Origin: Natronosporangium hydrolyticum
Lineage (GTDB): Bacteria > Actinomycetota > Actinomycetes > Mycobacteriales > Micromonosporaceae
Assembly: GCF_016925615.1 (NCBI RefSeq)
Contig: NZ_CP070499.1
Span: 682,001-746,000 of the forward strand
DNA length: 64,000 bases
Direction: 5' to 3'
Of the stretch, positions 28,143 through 36,662 are shown one piece after another; the first letter of the stretch is position 1, and each line of letters begins with the position of its first letter. A program made the position numbers and the translations under genes. The notes under the pieces were generated by a model. That model did not search any database, had not been told where the DNA came from, and saw only the letters and a list, made by a program, of their open reading frames with translations.

Positions 28143-28270
28143 CGGGCTACTCCCAGTCAGGTTGGTCGGATGGTGTCGGCGGTCAGTCGGTGCTCCGTTG
28201 GATCAACAGGACGTGGTCGGTGACGGTGGCGACCGGCTATCGACAGCGTCTCGCCGGGCGGTACCCACTT

Positions 28271-28284
28271 GCAAGAAAAGTTGC
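28271..28284. promoter_or_regulatory. Inverted repeat upstream of the XRE/cupin regulator
   Basis: GCAA-N6-TTGC (GCAAGAAAAGTTGC) ends 19 nt before the ATG of the XRE/cupin gene. It lies in the promoter region, as expected of an autoregulatory site for such regulators. Confidence 0.35.
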
Positions 28285-28303
28285 GGATCCGCATGATTGG
28301 CGT

Positions 28304-28882
28304 ATGGACAACCCCCCAGGAGACGTGTTGGCTGGCGTGGGGCCGCGGTTGCGCGCCCTGCGCCGGGCGCGGAGCACCACGCTGGCGGCGCTGGCCGCCG
28401 AGACCGGCCTCACCGCAAGCACCCTGTCGCGGCTTGAGAACGGCAAGCTCCGCCCCACCCTGGAGCAGCTGTTGCCGTTGGCCCGGGCACACGGCGTCCC
28501 GTTGGATGATCTCGTCGCGGCGCCGCCTACCGGGGACCCCCGGGTGCATCTGCGACCAGTACGAAGAGCCGGGCTGGTGCTGGTGCCGCTGACCAGACGG
28601 CCCGGCGGCATCCAGGCATACAAGGTGATCTACCCGCCCGCCGGTCGTTCGCCGGCCATGCCGCCACAGGCTCACGACGGGTACGAGTGGCTCTACGTCC
28701 TCAACGGGCAGATTCGGCTTCGCCTTGGCGAGCAGGAGTTCCGGCTCGGTGTCGGCGAGGCTGCGGAGTTCGACACCCGCGTGCCACACCGGATCGGCAG
28801 CGCCGATGACCAACCCGCGGAGGTGCTCGCCCTGTTCGGCCCCCAGGGGGAGCGAGCCCATCTGGCGGCGCCGACACGGTGA
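28304..28882 (+). CDS. XRE family transcriptional regulator with C-terminal cupin sensor
   Basis: A 192-residue regulator. An N-terminal helix-turn-helix (LRALRRARSTTLAALAAETG, then STLSRLENGKLRPTLEQLLPLARAHG, about 17-65) is joined to a cupin domain (about 110-185) with PPQAHDGYEWLYVLNGQIRL and VGEAAEFDTRVPHRIGS providing possible metal or ligand residues. Such proteins control small-molecule metabolism and bind the effector in the cupin barrel. The ATG at 28304 is used; upstream open sequence has no homology. A TetR gene follows convergently. Confidence 0.88.
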   Translation: MDNPPGDVLAGVGPRLRALRRARSTTLAALAAETGLTASTLSRLENGKLRPTLEQLLPLARAHGVPLDDLVAAPPTGDPRVHLRPVRRAGLVLVPLTRRPGGIQAYKVIYPPAGRSPAMPPQAHDGYEWLYVLNGQIRLRLGEQEFRLGVGEAAEFDTRVPHRIGSADDQPAEVLALFGPQGERAHLAAPTR

Positions 28883-28885
28883 CGA

Positions 28886-29482
28886 TCAGCTCGGGGCGAC
28901 CGCCGGGAATCGCCGCGTCAGGGCGGTGACCGCGCGGCGGATCCGGGCGTCGGTGGTGCTGGTCTCGCCGGTGAGTGCGACGTGGTGCAGCACGCTGACC
29001 GCGGTCAGCGCCAGCGCCTCGGTGTCAACGTCGCTCGGCACCCGGCCGAGCCGCTGCTCGGCGGCGAGGTAGTCGGCGACTGTGTGTTCGATCGCGGCCA
29101 GCCCAGCGGTGCCCTCGCCGAGCACAGTGTGGACGGAGGTGGCGAGCTCGGGTCGGCAGGCCAGCAGCCGGGTCAGGGCGGTCAGGGTGTCCGGTGGCGT
29201 GGCGAGCAGCGCCTCGGTCAGGTTCTCGGTTACCGTGCCGGTGCCGGCCCGGCCCGGTAATCCGGCCACCTCGCCGGCGAGCTGAAAGGCCCGGTCTACC
29301 GCGTAGTCGGCCAGGAAGACCTCGAAGTTTGCGAAGTGCGCGTAGAGCAGTCCGGTGGCGACGCCGGCGGCGCGGGTTACCGCCCGGCTGGTGAGCCGGC
29401 CCGGCCCGCCGTCGGCGATCACCCGTTCCAGGGCGGCGAAGAGTTGCTGCCGGGGTTCCGGGGTGGCGACTCCGCGTGGCAT
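28886..29482 (-). CDS. TetR family transcriptional regulator
   Basis: A 198-residue TetR protein with the DNA-binding helices LTSRAVTRAAGVATGLLYAHF (about 29-49). It is divergent from the FAD monooxygenase gene at 29581. The 98-nt space holds a perfect palindrome and a weaker second copy, so it probably represses the monooxygenase. This pairing is typical for inducible monooxygenases acting on aromatic compounds or antibiotics. Confidence 0.88.
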   Translation of the reverse strand: MPRGVATPEPRQQLFAALERVIADGGPGRLTSRAVTRAAGVATGLLYAHFANFEVFLADYAVDRAFQLAGEVAGLPGRAGTGTVTENLTEALLATPPDTLTALTRLLACRPELATSVHTVLGEGTAGLAAIEHTVADYLAAEQRLGRVPSDVDTEALALTAVSVLHHVALTGETSTTDARIRRAVTALTRRFPAVAPS

Positions 29483-29522
29483 GCCCGAAGTCTAGGCGGT
29501 GCTGCCGCCGGCTTGCATCATA

Positions 29523-29559
29523 ATGAGCGATCGCTCATACTAGTTTGAGCAGACGTTCA
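29523..29559. promoter_or_regulatory. Twin TetR operator candidates
   Basis: ATGAGCGATCGCTCAT (29523-29538) is a perfect 16-bp palindrome. A weaker copy, TGAGCAGACGTTCA (29546-29559), follows about two helical turns later (centre to centre 22 nt). Both lie between the divergent TetR and FAD-monooxygenase genes. Confidence 0.65.
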
Positions 29560-29580
29560 TTCTAGTCGGGAGAGTGGGTC

Positions 29581-30732
29581 ATGAAGCGGGCGATCATCGT
29601 GGGCGGTGGCATCGCCGGGCTGGCCACCGCGCTGCGGCTCGCGCGGGACGGGTGGCGCCCGCTGGTGGTGGAACGGGCGTCCGCGCGACGCAGCGGCGGC
29701 TACCTGGTGAATCTGCTCGGGCCGGGCTACGACGCTGCCGAACGCCTCGGCCTGGTCCCCGGCCTGATCCGCCACGATGTGGGGCTGTTCACCACCGTGC
29801 TGGTCCGCGCCGACGGCCGGGCCAAACTCACCGTGCCGGCGGCCATCGCCGAGGCGACCCTCGGCCCCCGAGCCATGTCGGTGTTCCGCGGCGACCTCGA
29901 GTCCACACTCTACGAAGCCGTCCGCGACCATGCCGACATCCGCTTCGGCGCCACCGTCACCACCATCGAGCAGGATCCCGACCAAGTACGGGTAATGCTC
30001 AGCGACGGCACCACCGAGCACGCTGACCTACTGGTCGGCGCCGACGGGGCGCGCTCGGCCACCCGTACCGCGGTGTTCGGACCCGGTCACCAGGTCGACC
30101 TGCCTTACGTCGTGGCCGCCTTCCCGCTCGCCCACCCGGGCGTGCCGGCGTCGTCCGGGACCACGTACATCGGGCCGGGGCGCACCGCAGCCATCCTCAA
30201 CCTGGGCCCGGACCGCTCGGCAGCGTTCTTCACCTACCGGTGCGCCGACCCGGCCGCCGAGCTGCGGCGCGGCCCGGTGGCCGCGCTCCAAGCGGCGTAC
30301 GGGGATCTGGGCGGCGGCGTGCCCGCGGCGATCCACCAGCTTGGGCAGGACCCGGCCGGCGCCTACTTCGACACCGTCAGCCAGGTGGTCATGCCGCGCT
30401 GGCACAACGGGCGGATTGTGCTGCTCGGCGACGCCGCCTGGTGTGTCACGCTCTTCGCCGGGCACGGCGCCGCCCTCGCGCTCGCCGGCGCGGATCAACT
30501 CGGCAGCGCGCTGCAACAGCACGACGGCGACGTCCCGGCGGCGCTGACCGAGTGGGAGACCGGACTGCGCCCGGAGGCCACCAAGCGGCAGGCGGTTGCC
30601 CGCCGCGGCATGCTGCAGTACGCGCCACCCAGCAGTTTTCACGTCTGGCTTGGTGACCTCGCGGTCCGGGCGATCACCCTCCCGGGGGTCCGGGGCCTGG
30701 TCCGGCGCAGCATCGAACGCGCGAACCGGTGA
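29581..30732 (+). CDS. FAD-dependent aromatic-ring monooxygenase (PHBH/TetX-like)
   Basis: A 383-residue class A flavoprotein monooxygenase. The FAD motif VGGGIAGLATALRLARDG is at residues 6-23, the DG motif is in LLVGADGARSATR (about 150) and the GD motif in RIVLLGDAAWCVTLFAGHGA (about 280). These enzymes use NAD(P)H to hydroxylate aromatic rings or inactivate antibiotics. Regulation is probably by the divergent TetR through the palindromes just upstream. Substrate unknown. Confidence 0.88.
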   Translation: MKRAIIVGGGIAGLATALRLARDGWRPLVVERASARRSGGYLVNLLGPGYDAAERLGLVPGLIRHDVGLFTTVLVRADGRAKLTVPAAIAEATLGPRAMSVFRGDLESTLYEAVRDHADIRFGATVTTIEQDPDQVRVMLSDGTTEHADLLVGADGARSATRTAVFGPGHQVDLPYVVAAFPLAHPGVPASSGTTYIGPGRTAAILNLGPDRSAAFFTYRCADPAAELRRGPVAALQAAYGDLGGGVPAAIHQLGQDPAGAYFDTVSQVVMPRWHNGRIVLLGDAAWCVTLFAGHGAALALAGADQLGSALQQHDGDVPAALTEWETGLRPEATKRQAVARRGMLQYAPPSSFHVWLGDLAVRAITLPGVRGLVRRSIERANR

Positions 30733-30739
30733 GGCTGCG

Positions 30740-32179
30740 TCAGACCCGGTCGAGTCGGGCCAGCCAATGCTCGTCGATCCGGGCCTGGATCGCGCGTACC
30801 GCCCGGAACGACTCGCGTAGGTGGCGGCGGGTGAGCGTGTCCAGATCCCGCGGGGCGACGAAGGTGGTCGGGAGGTCGCCCCCGCGCAGCGCCCGCACCT
30901 CATGGTCCAACACCAGCGCGTAGATGTCCTCGAACGCGCCGGTCAACGTCTGCGCCTCGTCCGCCGTGAGTAGACCGTGGTCGGCGCCGCGGCGCAACCG
31001 CTCCGGGGTGTTGCCGCTGACCTCCCCGCCGACGATCGCCAGCCATCGGGCCAGTGCGACGATCGGCGCCAGCCCGCCCTTCTTCAGATCGAGCTGGCCA
31101 CGGTGCTCCCCACTGGATTCGACGACGAAGTCGCGGACGAATCCGGTGGGCGGCCGGAAGCCGAGCGCCTCGTCGAGCAGCGCCCGCAGCACCCGGGTGT
31201 GCCGGTTCGGCGGCCAAAGCGAGGCGGTGAGACTACGACCCAGCATCGGTTGGGTCAGCGGCCGGCTGTCGGCGATCACCGCCGACATGAGCAGGCCCTG
31301 CCCCGCCGCCGGGTCGCGCTGCCAGTCGCGGCTGGCGGTGCGCCACGCCGAGGCCGCCCGGCTGAAGACCGGGTTGTCGGCGTTGGTGCCGCTCGGGCAG
31401 GGCACGAACCCGCAGTGACGCAGGTCGTCGAGCACCCGGCCGGCCGCCGCCCGGATCTCCGCCGGGTCAGGTGGCCGATCTTTCGGGCCGTCCGGATCGG
31501 CCCACACCAGCGCGGTGTCGAGGTCTGAGCGGGGCAGCGGCTCCCGGCGGGCGAGCGAGCCGAGCACCACCCAGGAGACTCGCTCCGCCGCCAGCGCGGG
31601 CTCCGACCGCAGCCGCAGCACCCGCCGGACGGCGGCGTCCACCATCGCCGCGTGCAGCGCCCCGATATGTAGCGGGGAGACCCGGTCGTCGTGCAACGCG
31701 ACCAGGGTGGCCGGGAGCCGCCGGGCCGCGGCCGCCACTTCGTCGATCGTGTCGGCGGCGGCGATCGCCGACCGGATCAGCAACGGGTCTCGCACCTCGG
31801 GCTGGGCGAGGTCGACCGCCCGCACCACCCCGACCGGTTCGCCGGCCGGGCCGGTCACCACCAGGTGATGGACCGCGTGTTCGAGCATCCGCAGCAGCGC
31901 GGCGGACTGCGTGGCCTCCGCTTCGATGGTCAGCACCGGGAAGGCTGCCAGCGCCGCGATCGGCTGATCGAGCCCCACCTCACCGGTGGCGACCCGGTGC
32001 CGGAAGTCGTGATCGGTGACGATGCCGAGCACCCCGTCGGCGCGTACCAGGGCGCACGAGAGGTCGGCGGCGCTGATCTGCCGGGCGACATCGCGGATCC
32101 GGTCCGTTGCCCGGCACCACACGATCGGGCGGACGAGCTGGGCGAGCCGGCGGGTCCCGAGGGTGTCCTGCGCTGCCAA
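30740..32179 (-). CDS. DUF294 nucleotidyltransferase-like protein with CBS pair
   Basis: About 479 residues. Two CBS domains (about 15-130) are followed by a DUF294 nucleotidyltransferase-like domain (about 155-310, with GSLARREPLPRSDLDTALVW, the G-S...D-X-D pattern) and a C-terminal DUF294 partner domain (about 330-470). Family members often begin with a cyclic-nucleotide-binding domain, which is absent here. The start is uncertain: TTG 32179 lies 7 nt after GGAG, while GTG 32185 is too close to it. The function is probably nucleotide-sensing signal transduction. The 5' end lies under the extended frame of the upstream YjbR-like gene. Confidence 0.78.
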   Translation of the reverse strand: MAAQDTLGTRRLAQLVRPIVWCRATDRIRDVARQISAADLSCALVRADGVLGIVTDHDFRHRVATGEVGLDQPIAALAAFPVLTIEAEATQSAALLRMLEHAVHHLVVTGPAGEPVGVVRAVDLAQPEVRDPLLIRSAIAAADTIDEVAAAARRLPATLVALHDDRVSPLHIGALHAAMVDAAVRRVLRLRSEPALAAERVSWVVLGSLARREPLPRSDLDTALVWADPDGPKDRPPDPAEIRAAAGRVLDDLRHCGFVPCPSGTNADNPVFSRAASAWRTASRDWQRDPAAGQGLLMSAVIADSRPLTQPMLGRSLTASLWPPNRHTRVLRALLDEALGFRPPTGFVRDFVVESSGEHRGQLDLKKGGLAPIVALARWLAIVGGEVSGNTPERLRRGADHGLLTADEAQTLTGAFEDIYALVLDHEVRALRGGDLPTTFVAPRDLDTLTRRHLRESFRAVRAIQARIDEHWLARLDRV

Positions 32180-32565
32180 GCCCACGCTCCTTCCGGTTGG
32201 TCGGCTTCGTGGTCGCCTAGGAACTCTGCCGGGGCGCGCATCCGCCACGCGTCGGTGACCAGTTCGGTCAGCCGGGCCACGCTCACCCGGTCCAGCCACA
32301 CCATCACCAGCGGGGACCCTTCATACGCGGGGGTGGTGAAGAAGAGCTGCGGCTCGCCGAGGAGCAACGCCTGCTTCTCCGCCTCGTCGCCGACGTACAA
32401 CACCGCAATGTCGGTGCGGATCCGGCGCGGGCCACCCGGGCGCCGCTCCGGATAGGACCAGACGAACCCCTTGTCGCCCACCCGGAAGTCGAAACCGTCG
32501 CTGTCGATCTCGACGACGTGCGGGAGTCCAACCGCCAGCCGGCGGACATCGTCGGCGTCAGCCAT
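31930..32565 (-). CDS. MmcQ/YjbR-like protein with suspicious C-terminal extension
   Basis: Residues 1-115 form a normal MmcQ/YjbR domain (VRRLAVGLPHVVEIDSDGFD, FFTTPAYEGSPLVMVWLDRV, LVTDAWRMRAPAEF). The family normally ends here, but this frame runs on for about 95 more residues of Ser/Pro/Arg-rich sequence. It overlaps the downstream DUF294 gene on the same strand by about 250 nt. A TAG one base out of frame at 32219-32217 would end the protein just after the domain. Either a single-base indel (real or in the assembly) or an unusual long tail explains this. YjbR proteins are DNA-binding-like and of unclear role. Confidence 0.7.
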   Translation of the reverse strand: MADADDVRRLAVGLPHVVEIDSDGFDFRVGDKGFVWSYPERRPGGPRRIRTDIAVLYVGDEAEKQALLLGEPQLFFTTPAYEGSPLVMVWLDRVSVARLTELVTDAWRMRAPAEFLGDHEADQPEGAWAWQRRTPSGPAGSPSSSARSCGAGQRTGSAMSPGRSAPPTSRAPWYAPTGCSASSPITTSGTGSPPVRWGSISRSRRWQPSRC

Positions 32566-32653
32566 CGAGGTCGCTTCCCGCCATCTCCATGTGTCCAGGC
32601 TAACCGTTACGGCCCCCACTGGTCAGTTGACCACCCGTGGGTAGCCTGCAACG

Positions 32654-33898
32654 GTGCCCCAGCCGCAAGCCCCCACCACCGCCGCACCGAGTCGAGGCGG
32701 CCGCGGCGCGGTCCCCAGCCTCGCGGCGCTGGTGGTGGTCATGGGTATCGGACCATTCGCGACCGATACCTACATCGCGGCGCTGCCGCAGCTGCAGCAG
32801 TCGCTGTCGACGACCGCGACCGTCGCCCAGCTGACGCTCAGCGCGTTCATCGTCGGGCTCGCCGCCGGGCAGCTGCTGCTGGGTCCGGTCAGCGACGCCC
32901 GGGGCCGGCGGGGGATCCTCATCGCCGCCGCGGCCACGTTCGTCGTCACCTCGGTGTGCTGCGCGCTGGCGCCCAACGGTGTGGTGCTGGTGCTCCTCCG
33001 GCTGGTGCAGGGCTTCGCCGCCGGGGGTGGGGTCGCGATGGGGCGAGCGGTGGTGACCGACAGTTACCGGGGCGCCGAGGCGGCGGCCAAGTTCGGCACC
33101 ATCGCCTCATTTACCTTCCTAGGGCCGGTCGTGGCACCGGTCGTTGGCGGGCTGATTCTGATCCCGGGCACCTGGCGCACGGTCTTCTGGGCGATCACCG
33201 CGCTGGGGGTGGTGATGCTGCTCGCCGTCCTCACGGGGATTCCCGAGACGCTGCCGGCCCAGCGGCGGGAACCCGGCGGGCTCCGGCCCACCTGGGGGCG
33301 GATGGCCGACCTGCTCCGGGACGCCCCATTTCGGCGACACGTGGCGGTGTTGTGCCTGGCGGTGGCGGGATTCTTCACCTACATCGGAGGTTCGTCCTTC
33401 GTCCTACAGACCGTGTTCGGGATGACCCCGACCGGGTACGCAGCGATGTTCGCGACGAACGCCGCCGCGCTGGCCGCGGCGGCGCTCTGCTTCCGGTCAC
33501 TGGTGACCCGGTTCGGTGCCGGGCGGCTGCGGGCGATCGGAGTGGCGGTCTCCACGCTCGCCGCCGTGGGGCTGTGCGGGACCGCGCTCGTCGGCTCGTA
33601 CCTCCCCGTGCCGCTGGCGGTGGTGTGGGTGCTGCTGTCGGTAGCAGTGGCGGGCATGGGCTTCACCCTGCCCGCCACCACCGCGCTGGCGCAGGAGGCG
33701 GGGCGGCGCGCCGCCGGCACCGCCTCGGCCCTCCAAGGTGGGCTGAGCTTTCTCGCCGGGGCCCTGGTCACACCCGTGACCGGGCTGCTGGGCTACCACT
33801 CGCTGGTGCCGATGGCCGCCCTGATGGCGTTCTTTCATCTGGCGGCGCTGGTGGTCCTGGTGGCGACCCGCCGGCATGGTCGGCTGGCCAGCCGCTAG
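32654..33898 (+). CDS. Bcr/CflA-type MFS drug:H+ antiporter
   Basis: A 414-residue major-facilitator transporter with about 12 membrane helices and the DHA1 motifs: FATDTYIAALPQLQQSL near helix 1, GPVSDARGRRGILI between helices 2 and 3, and GPVVAPVVGG in helix 5. The Bcr/CflA branch exports drugs such as bicyclomycin, chloramphenicol or cysteine-like metabolites. It starts with a GTG and a GC-rich leader. It is divergent from the YjbR-like gene, and its own regulator is not obvious. Confidence 0.88.
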   Translation: MPQPQAPTTAAPSRGGRGAVPSLAALVVVMGIGPFATDTYIAALPQLQQSLSTTATVAQLTLSAFIVGLAAGQLLLGPVSDARGRRGILIAAAATFVVTSVCCALAPNGVVLVLLRLVQGFAAGGGVAMGRAVVTDSYRGAEAAAKFGTIASFTFLGPVVAPVVGGLILIPGTWRTVFWAITALGVVMLLAVLTGIPETLPAQRREPGGLRPTWGRMADLLRDAPFRRHVAVLCLAVAGFFTYIGGSSFVLQTVFGMTPTGYAAMFATNAAALAAAALCFRSLVTRFGAGRLRAIGVAVSTLAAVGLCGTALVGSYLPVPLAVVWVLLSVAVAGMGFTLPATTALAQEAGRRAAGTASALQGGLSFLAGALVTPVTGLLGYHSLVPMAALMAFFHLAALVVLVATRRHGRLASR

Positions 33899-33908
33899 CG
33901 CAGTAGCC

Positions 33909-33955
33909 CGCCATCGGGCTCACGCGCCATCGGGTTCACGCGCCATCGGGCCACG
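33909..33955. repeat. Three-copy 16-nt tandem repeat
   Basis: The unit CGCCATCGGGCTCACG occurs three times with slight changes (second copy T for C, third copy one base shorter) between the convergent MFS and hydrolase genes. It does not form a hairpin by itself. Confidence 0.7.
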
Positions 33956-33966
33956 CGCACTGGGGC

Positions 33967-34650
33967 TCAGGAGTCGGCGATGGTCGCGAGTAGCCGCGCG
34001 AGCTCGGCCGGCCTGCTGAACATCGGCCAATGCCCCGAGTCTATGTCCATATAGTCTAGTTGTTTCACCTTCGCGAGCTCGGGCACCTCGCCGGCGTCGA
34101 TCCACTCCCGCGCCTGCGCCGGAGTGAACTCGGGGCAGACCAGCACTACCGGAGTGAGGAACCGTCGCTTATCGGTCAGCCGCACCACACCCCGTACCAC
34201 CGCCTCAGGAACCGGGATCGCCGCCGCCGCGATGGTCTGCCTCGCGGTCTCGTCGAGGTCGACGGAGTCGGGGCCGGCGAACGGCTCCCAGCCCGGAAAG
34301 GGCATCACGCCCTCGACCGTCGGGAAGTACTCGGCGTAGGTTTCGCCGTCCGGGGCCGGGATGCCGCCGATCAGCACCACTTTGGCGACCCGCGCCGGGC
34401 GGGCGTCGGCCGCCAACCACGCCAGCGTGCAGGCGGCGGAGTGGCCGACCACCAGCGGCTCGCCGGCGCAGGCGTCCACCGCCGCCAGCACCGCAGCGAC
34501 TTGGTCGTCGAGGGTCGCGGCGGGGTTCCCGTCACCCTGCCCCGGCAGCGTGACCGGCACCGGCCGGTGCCCGTGGCCGGTGAGCGCCGGCACGACCTCG
34601 TCCCAGGCGGAGCCGTCGAGCCACAGACCTCCGATGAGGATGATGTCCAC
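33967..34650 (-). CDS. Alpha/beta-hydrolase family protein
   Basis: A 227-residue alpha/beta hydrolase. The oxyanion-hole region is LIGGLWLDGSAWDEVV, the nucleophile elbow GHSAACTLAWLA (Ser about 80), and the His is in DIDSGHWPMFSRPAELA (about 210). This is the common short esterase or haloperoxidase-like form; the substrate is unknown. The GTG at 34650 has AGGGAG 8 nt upstream, and the frame upstream lies inside the preceding gene. It follows the pentapeptide/DinB gene by 2 nt and is surely co-transcribed with it. Confidence 0.87.
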   Translation of the reverse strand: MDIILIGGLWLDGSAWDEVVPALTGHGHRPVPVTLPGQGDGNPAATLDDQVAAVLAAVDACAGEPLVVGHSAACTLAWLAADARPARVAKVVLIGGIPAPDGETYAEYFPTVEGVMPFPGWEPFAGPDSVDLDETARQTIAAAAIPVPEAVVRGVVRLTDKRRFLTPVVLVCPEFTPAQAREWIDAGEVPELAKVKQLDYMDIDSGHWPMFSRPAELARLLATIADS

Positions 34651-34652
34651 TC

Positions 34653-35453
34653 TCAATCTCCCTTCGCCAGCTCGGTAAGGTCTCGCTCCGCGTACAGCCG
34701 GTGTTCCCACTCTTCATTGAGGACGATCTGCAGGCAGTCCCGCAGCGGGAAACTCTCCACCCGGGGCCAGCCTGGTTCGGTGCGGCTGACGGTCTCGGCG
34801 AGCTGTTCGTCAGTGAGCGCCGTCAGGACATCGCGGACCATCGCCTGTCGTTCCCGTCGTACCACGAGCACCTCGTCAAGCGACGGTTCAGCGTCGCGGT
34901 CCCACGGGATGCCGTCCCACCCCGGCGCCTCGTCCCAGGGCAGATCCCATTGATTCCAGGGTGCAGGGTCACCCCGGACCATCCGGCCCACCCACGCGGC
35001 GCTGGCGAAGTTGAGATGCCGCAGCGTCTGGATGAACGACCATTCGTCGTCGATGCCGCGATGGAGCGCGGCTTCGGGGAAGGTCCGGGCCCGGGCGAGG
35101 GTCTCCTGCCACCGCCGCTCCAGGATCGCCCACGCCTGCCGAAACCCGTCCGCGTCGGTGGGGCGCATCTTCGCCCGCTCCGGGGTCCGACGGTTCAGCT
35201 CAGCCTCGACCAGTGGCGCGATGTCGACGCCGTTCACGACGACGTTCTGCAGCGCGCCGCTGATCTCAACGTTGATCATCTCGACGCCCCGCAGGCGGCA
35301 ATCCTGGAACAGTGCGGCGCGCAGCTCGGAGCCGGTGAAGTCGACCGAGCGCATGGTGGCGCGGTTGAGCCGGACCTTGGTGAAGGCGGAACCCTCGAAA
35401 TCGACGTGCTCGAAGCGTGCGTCGGTGAAGCCCCGCTCGCGAAACTCGGTCAT
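34653..35453 (-). CDS. Pentapeptide-repeat plus DinB-domain fusion protein
   Basis: A 266-residue two-domain protein. The first about 80 residues are pentapeptide repeats (ARFEHVDFEGSAFTKVRLNRATMRS and following, with the A/D-L/F pattern). From about 95 to 260 there is a DinB-like helical bundle (WSFIQTLRHLNFASAAWVGR, EWEHRLYAERDL) with possible metal-binding His residues. DinB-type proteins often use mycothiol as thiol co-substrate. The pentapeptide part may serve as a scaffold. It is the first gene of an operon with the hydrolase. Confidence 0.83.
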   Translation of the reverse strand: MTEFRERGFTDARFEHVDFEGSAFTKVRLNRATMRSVDFTGSELRAALFQDCRLRGVEMINVEISGALQNVVVNGVDIAPLVEAELNRRTPERAKMRPTDADGFRQAWAILERRWQETLARARTFPEAALHRGIDDEWSFIQTLRHLNFASAAWVGRMVRGDPAPWNQWDLPWDEAPGWDGIPWDRDAEPSLDEVLVVRRERQAMVRDVLTALTDEQLAETVSRTEPGWPRVESFPLRDCLQIVLNEEWEHRLYAERDLTELAKGD

Positions 35454-35523
35454 GGGCTTACCCTAGGGCCGGTTCCGGACGATCTACTTCCGGTTTTGTT
35501 CGCGGCCTCTTACGCTTGCTCGC

Positions 35524-36489
35524 GTGCCCTCCGACATCAGCCCCACCGCAAGAGCACTGCGGGCCGTCGAGATCCTGCAGGCCCGCCCGGGCGTCACCGC
35601 TGCCGAACTTGGCCAACGGCTCGGGGTCACCGAGCGGGCCGCCCGCCGGTACGTCGGAATCCTCCGCGAGGCGGGCATCCCGGTCGAGTCGGCGCGCGGT
35701 CTCCACGGCGGCTACCGGATCCGCCGCGGGAAGCGGCTACCGCCGGTCGTCTTCACCGAGCCCGAGGCCCTGAGTATGGTGATGGCGGTCCTCGATGGTC
35801 ACCCGGCCGCCACCGACCCCGCCGACCTTGTCGGTGGCGCCCTGACCAAGGTTATTCAGGCGCTGCCCGAGCAGGTCGGCCAGCAGGCCGCGGCGCTGCG
35901 GGATCACGCGGCGGCCGCGCCGGACCGTTATCCGGCACGTCCCGACCCCGGTGTCACCAGCACGCTCGTCACGGCCGTCGCGGAGCGGCGGCGGCTACGG
36001 GTGACGTATCGCGGTGATCGCGGTCAGTGGGAGGAGGAGCTGGACCCGTGGGCGGTCGTGGTCCGGTACGGGCGCTGGTATCTGCTGTGCCACAGTCATC
36101 GCGTCGATGCCATCCGTACCTACCGCATCGACCGGGTAGGCGCAGTGGCGCAGACCGGAGCCGAGTCCACCGCCCCCGACGGGCTCGACCCGGTGGCGGT
36201 GCTGGAGCAAAATCTGGGCGCCGGCTGGACCTTCCCCACCCGGGTGGTCTTCGCGGCTCCGCAGGCCGAGGTGGCACCGTGGATCCGGCCGGTCATGGGC
36301 CGGTTGACGCCGACGGAGAGCGGCTGTGTCCTGGTCGGTAGCACCAACAATCCCACCGCGTACGCGCAGGAGTGGCTGGCCAGGATCCCGTTCGACTTTC
36401 AGGTGGCGGGCGGTCCGGAGCTTCGCGACGCGATGGCGACCCTCGCCGCCCGGCTCGCCGCCGCGCTGCAGCCCTGCCCGGCTACATGA
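35524..36489 (+). CDS. YafY-like transcriptional regulator (HTH plus WYL domain)
   Basis: A 321-residue regulator with an N-terminal winged helix (TAAELGQRLGVTERAARRYVGILREAG, about 20-46) and a WYL sensor domain (about 145-235: WAVVVRYGRWYLLCHSHRVDAIRTYRIDR). WYL proteins respond to nucleotides or DNA ends and often repress nearby stress or defence genes. The GTG start is 70 nt from the divergent pentapeptide gene, its possible target. The stop TGA lies inside an ATGATCA sequence and is followed by a 27-bp dyad. Confidence 0.88.
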   Translation: MPSDISPTARALRAVEILQARPGVTAAELGQRLGVTERAARRYVGILREAGIPVESARGLHGGYRIRRGKRLPPVVFTEPEALSMVMAVLDGHPAATDPADLVGGALTKVIQALPEQVGQQAAALRDHAAAAPDRYPARPDPGVTSTLVTAVAERRRLRVTYRGDRGQWEEELDPWAVVVRYGRWYLLCHSHRVDAIRTYRIDRVGAVAQTGAESTAPDGLDPVAVLEQNLGAGWTFPTRVVFAAPQAEVAPWIRPVMGRLTPTESGCVLVGSTNNPTAYAQEWLARIPFDFQVAGGPELRDAMATLAARLAAALQPCPAT

Positions 36490-36504
36490 TCAACTACCCG
36501 GAAA

Positions 36505-36531
36505 CTGTACGACACACCGTGCGTCGTACAG
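36505..36531. promoter_or_regulatory. 27-bp dyad between WYL regulator and HIT-like gene
   Basis: CTGTACGAC and GTCGTACAG form perfect 9-bp arms around a 9-nt centre that is itself nearly symmetric (ACACCGTGC). The site begins 16 nt after the WYL stop. It may be an operator for the HIT-like gene downstream (start 36663) or a terminator; no T-run follows. Confidence 0.45.
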
Positions 36532-36662
36532 CCCGAGGGAACTTGATCTTCCGGGCTCGGACGGAGTCCAGTGAGTCGTCACCCGCAACCGGGTTTGCGC
36601 TTCCGTAGTCCTGCCGAGGGCGATGTGTTGCGCGGCCCAGGGGGGTGGTCAACCATAGGGCG

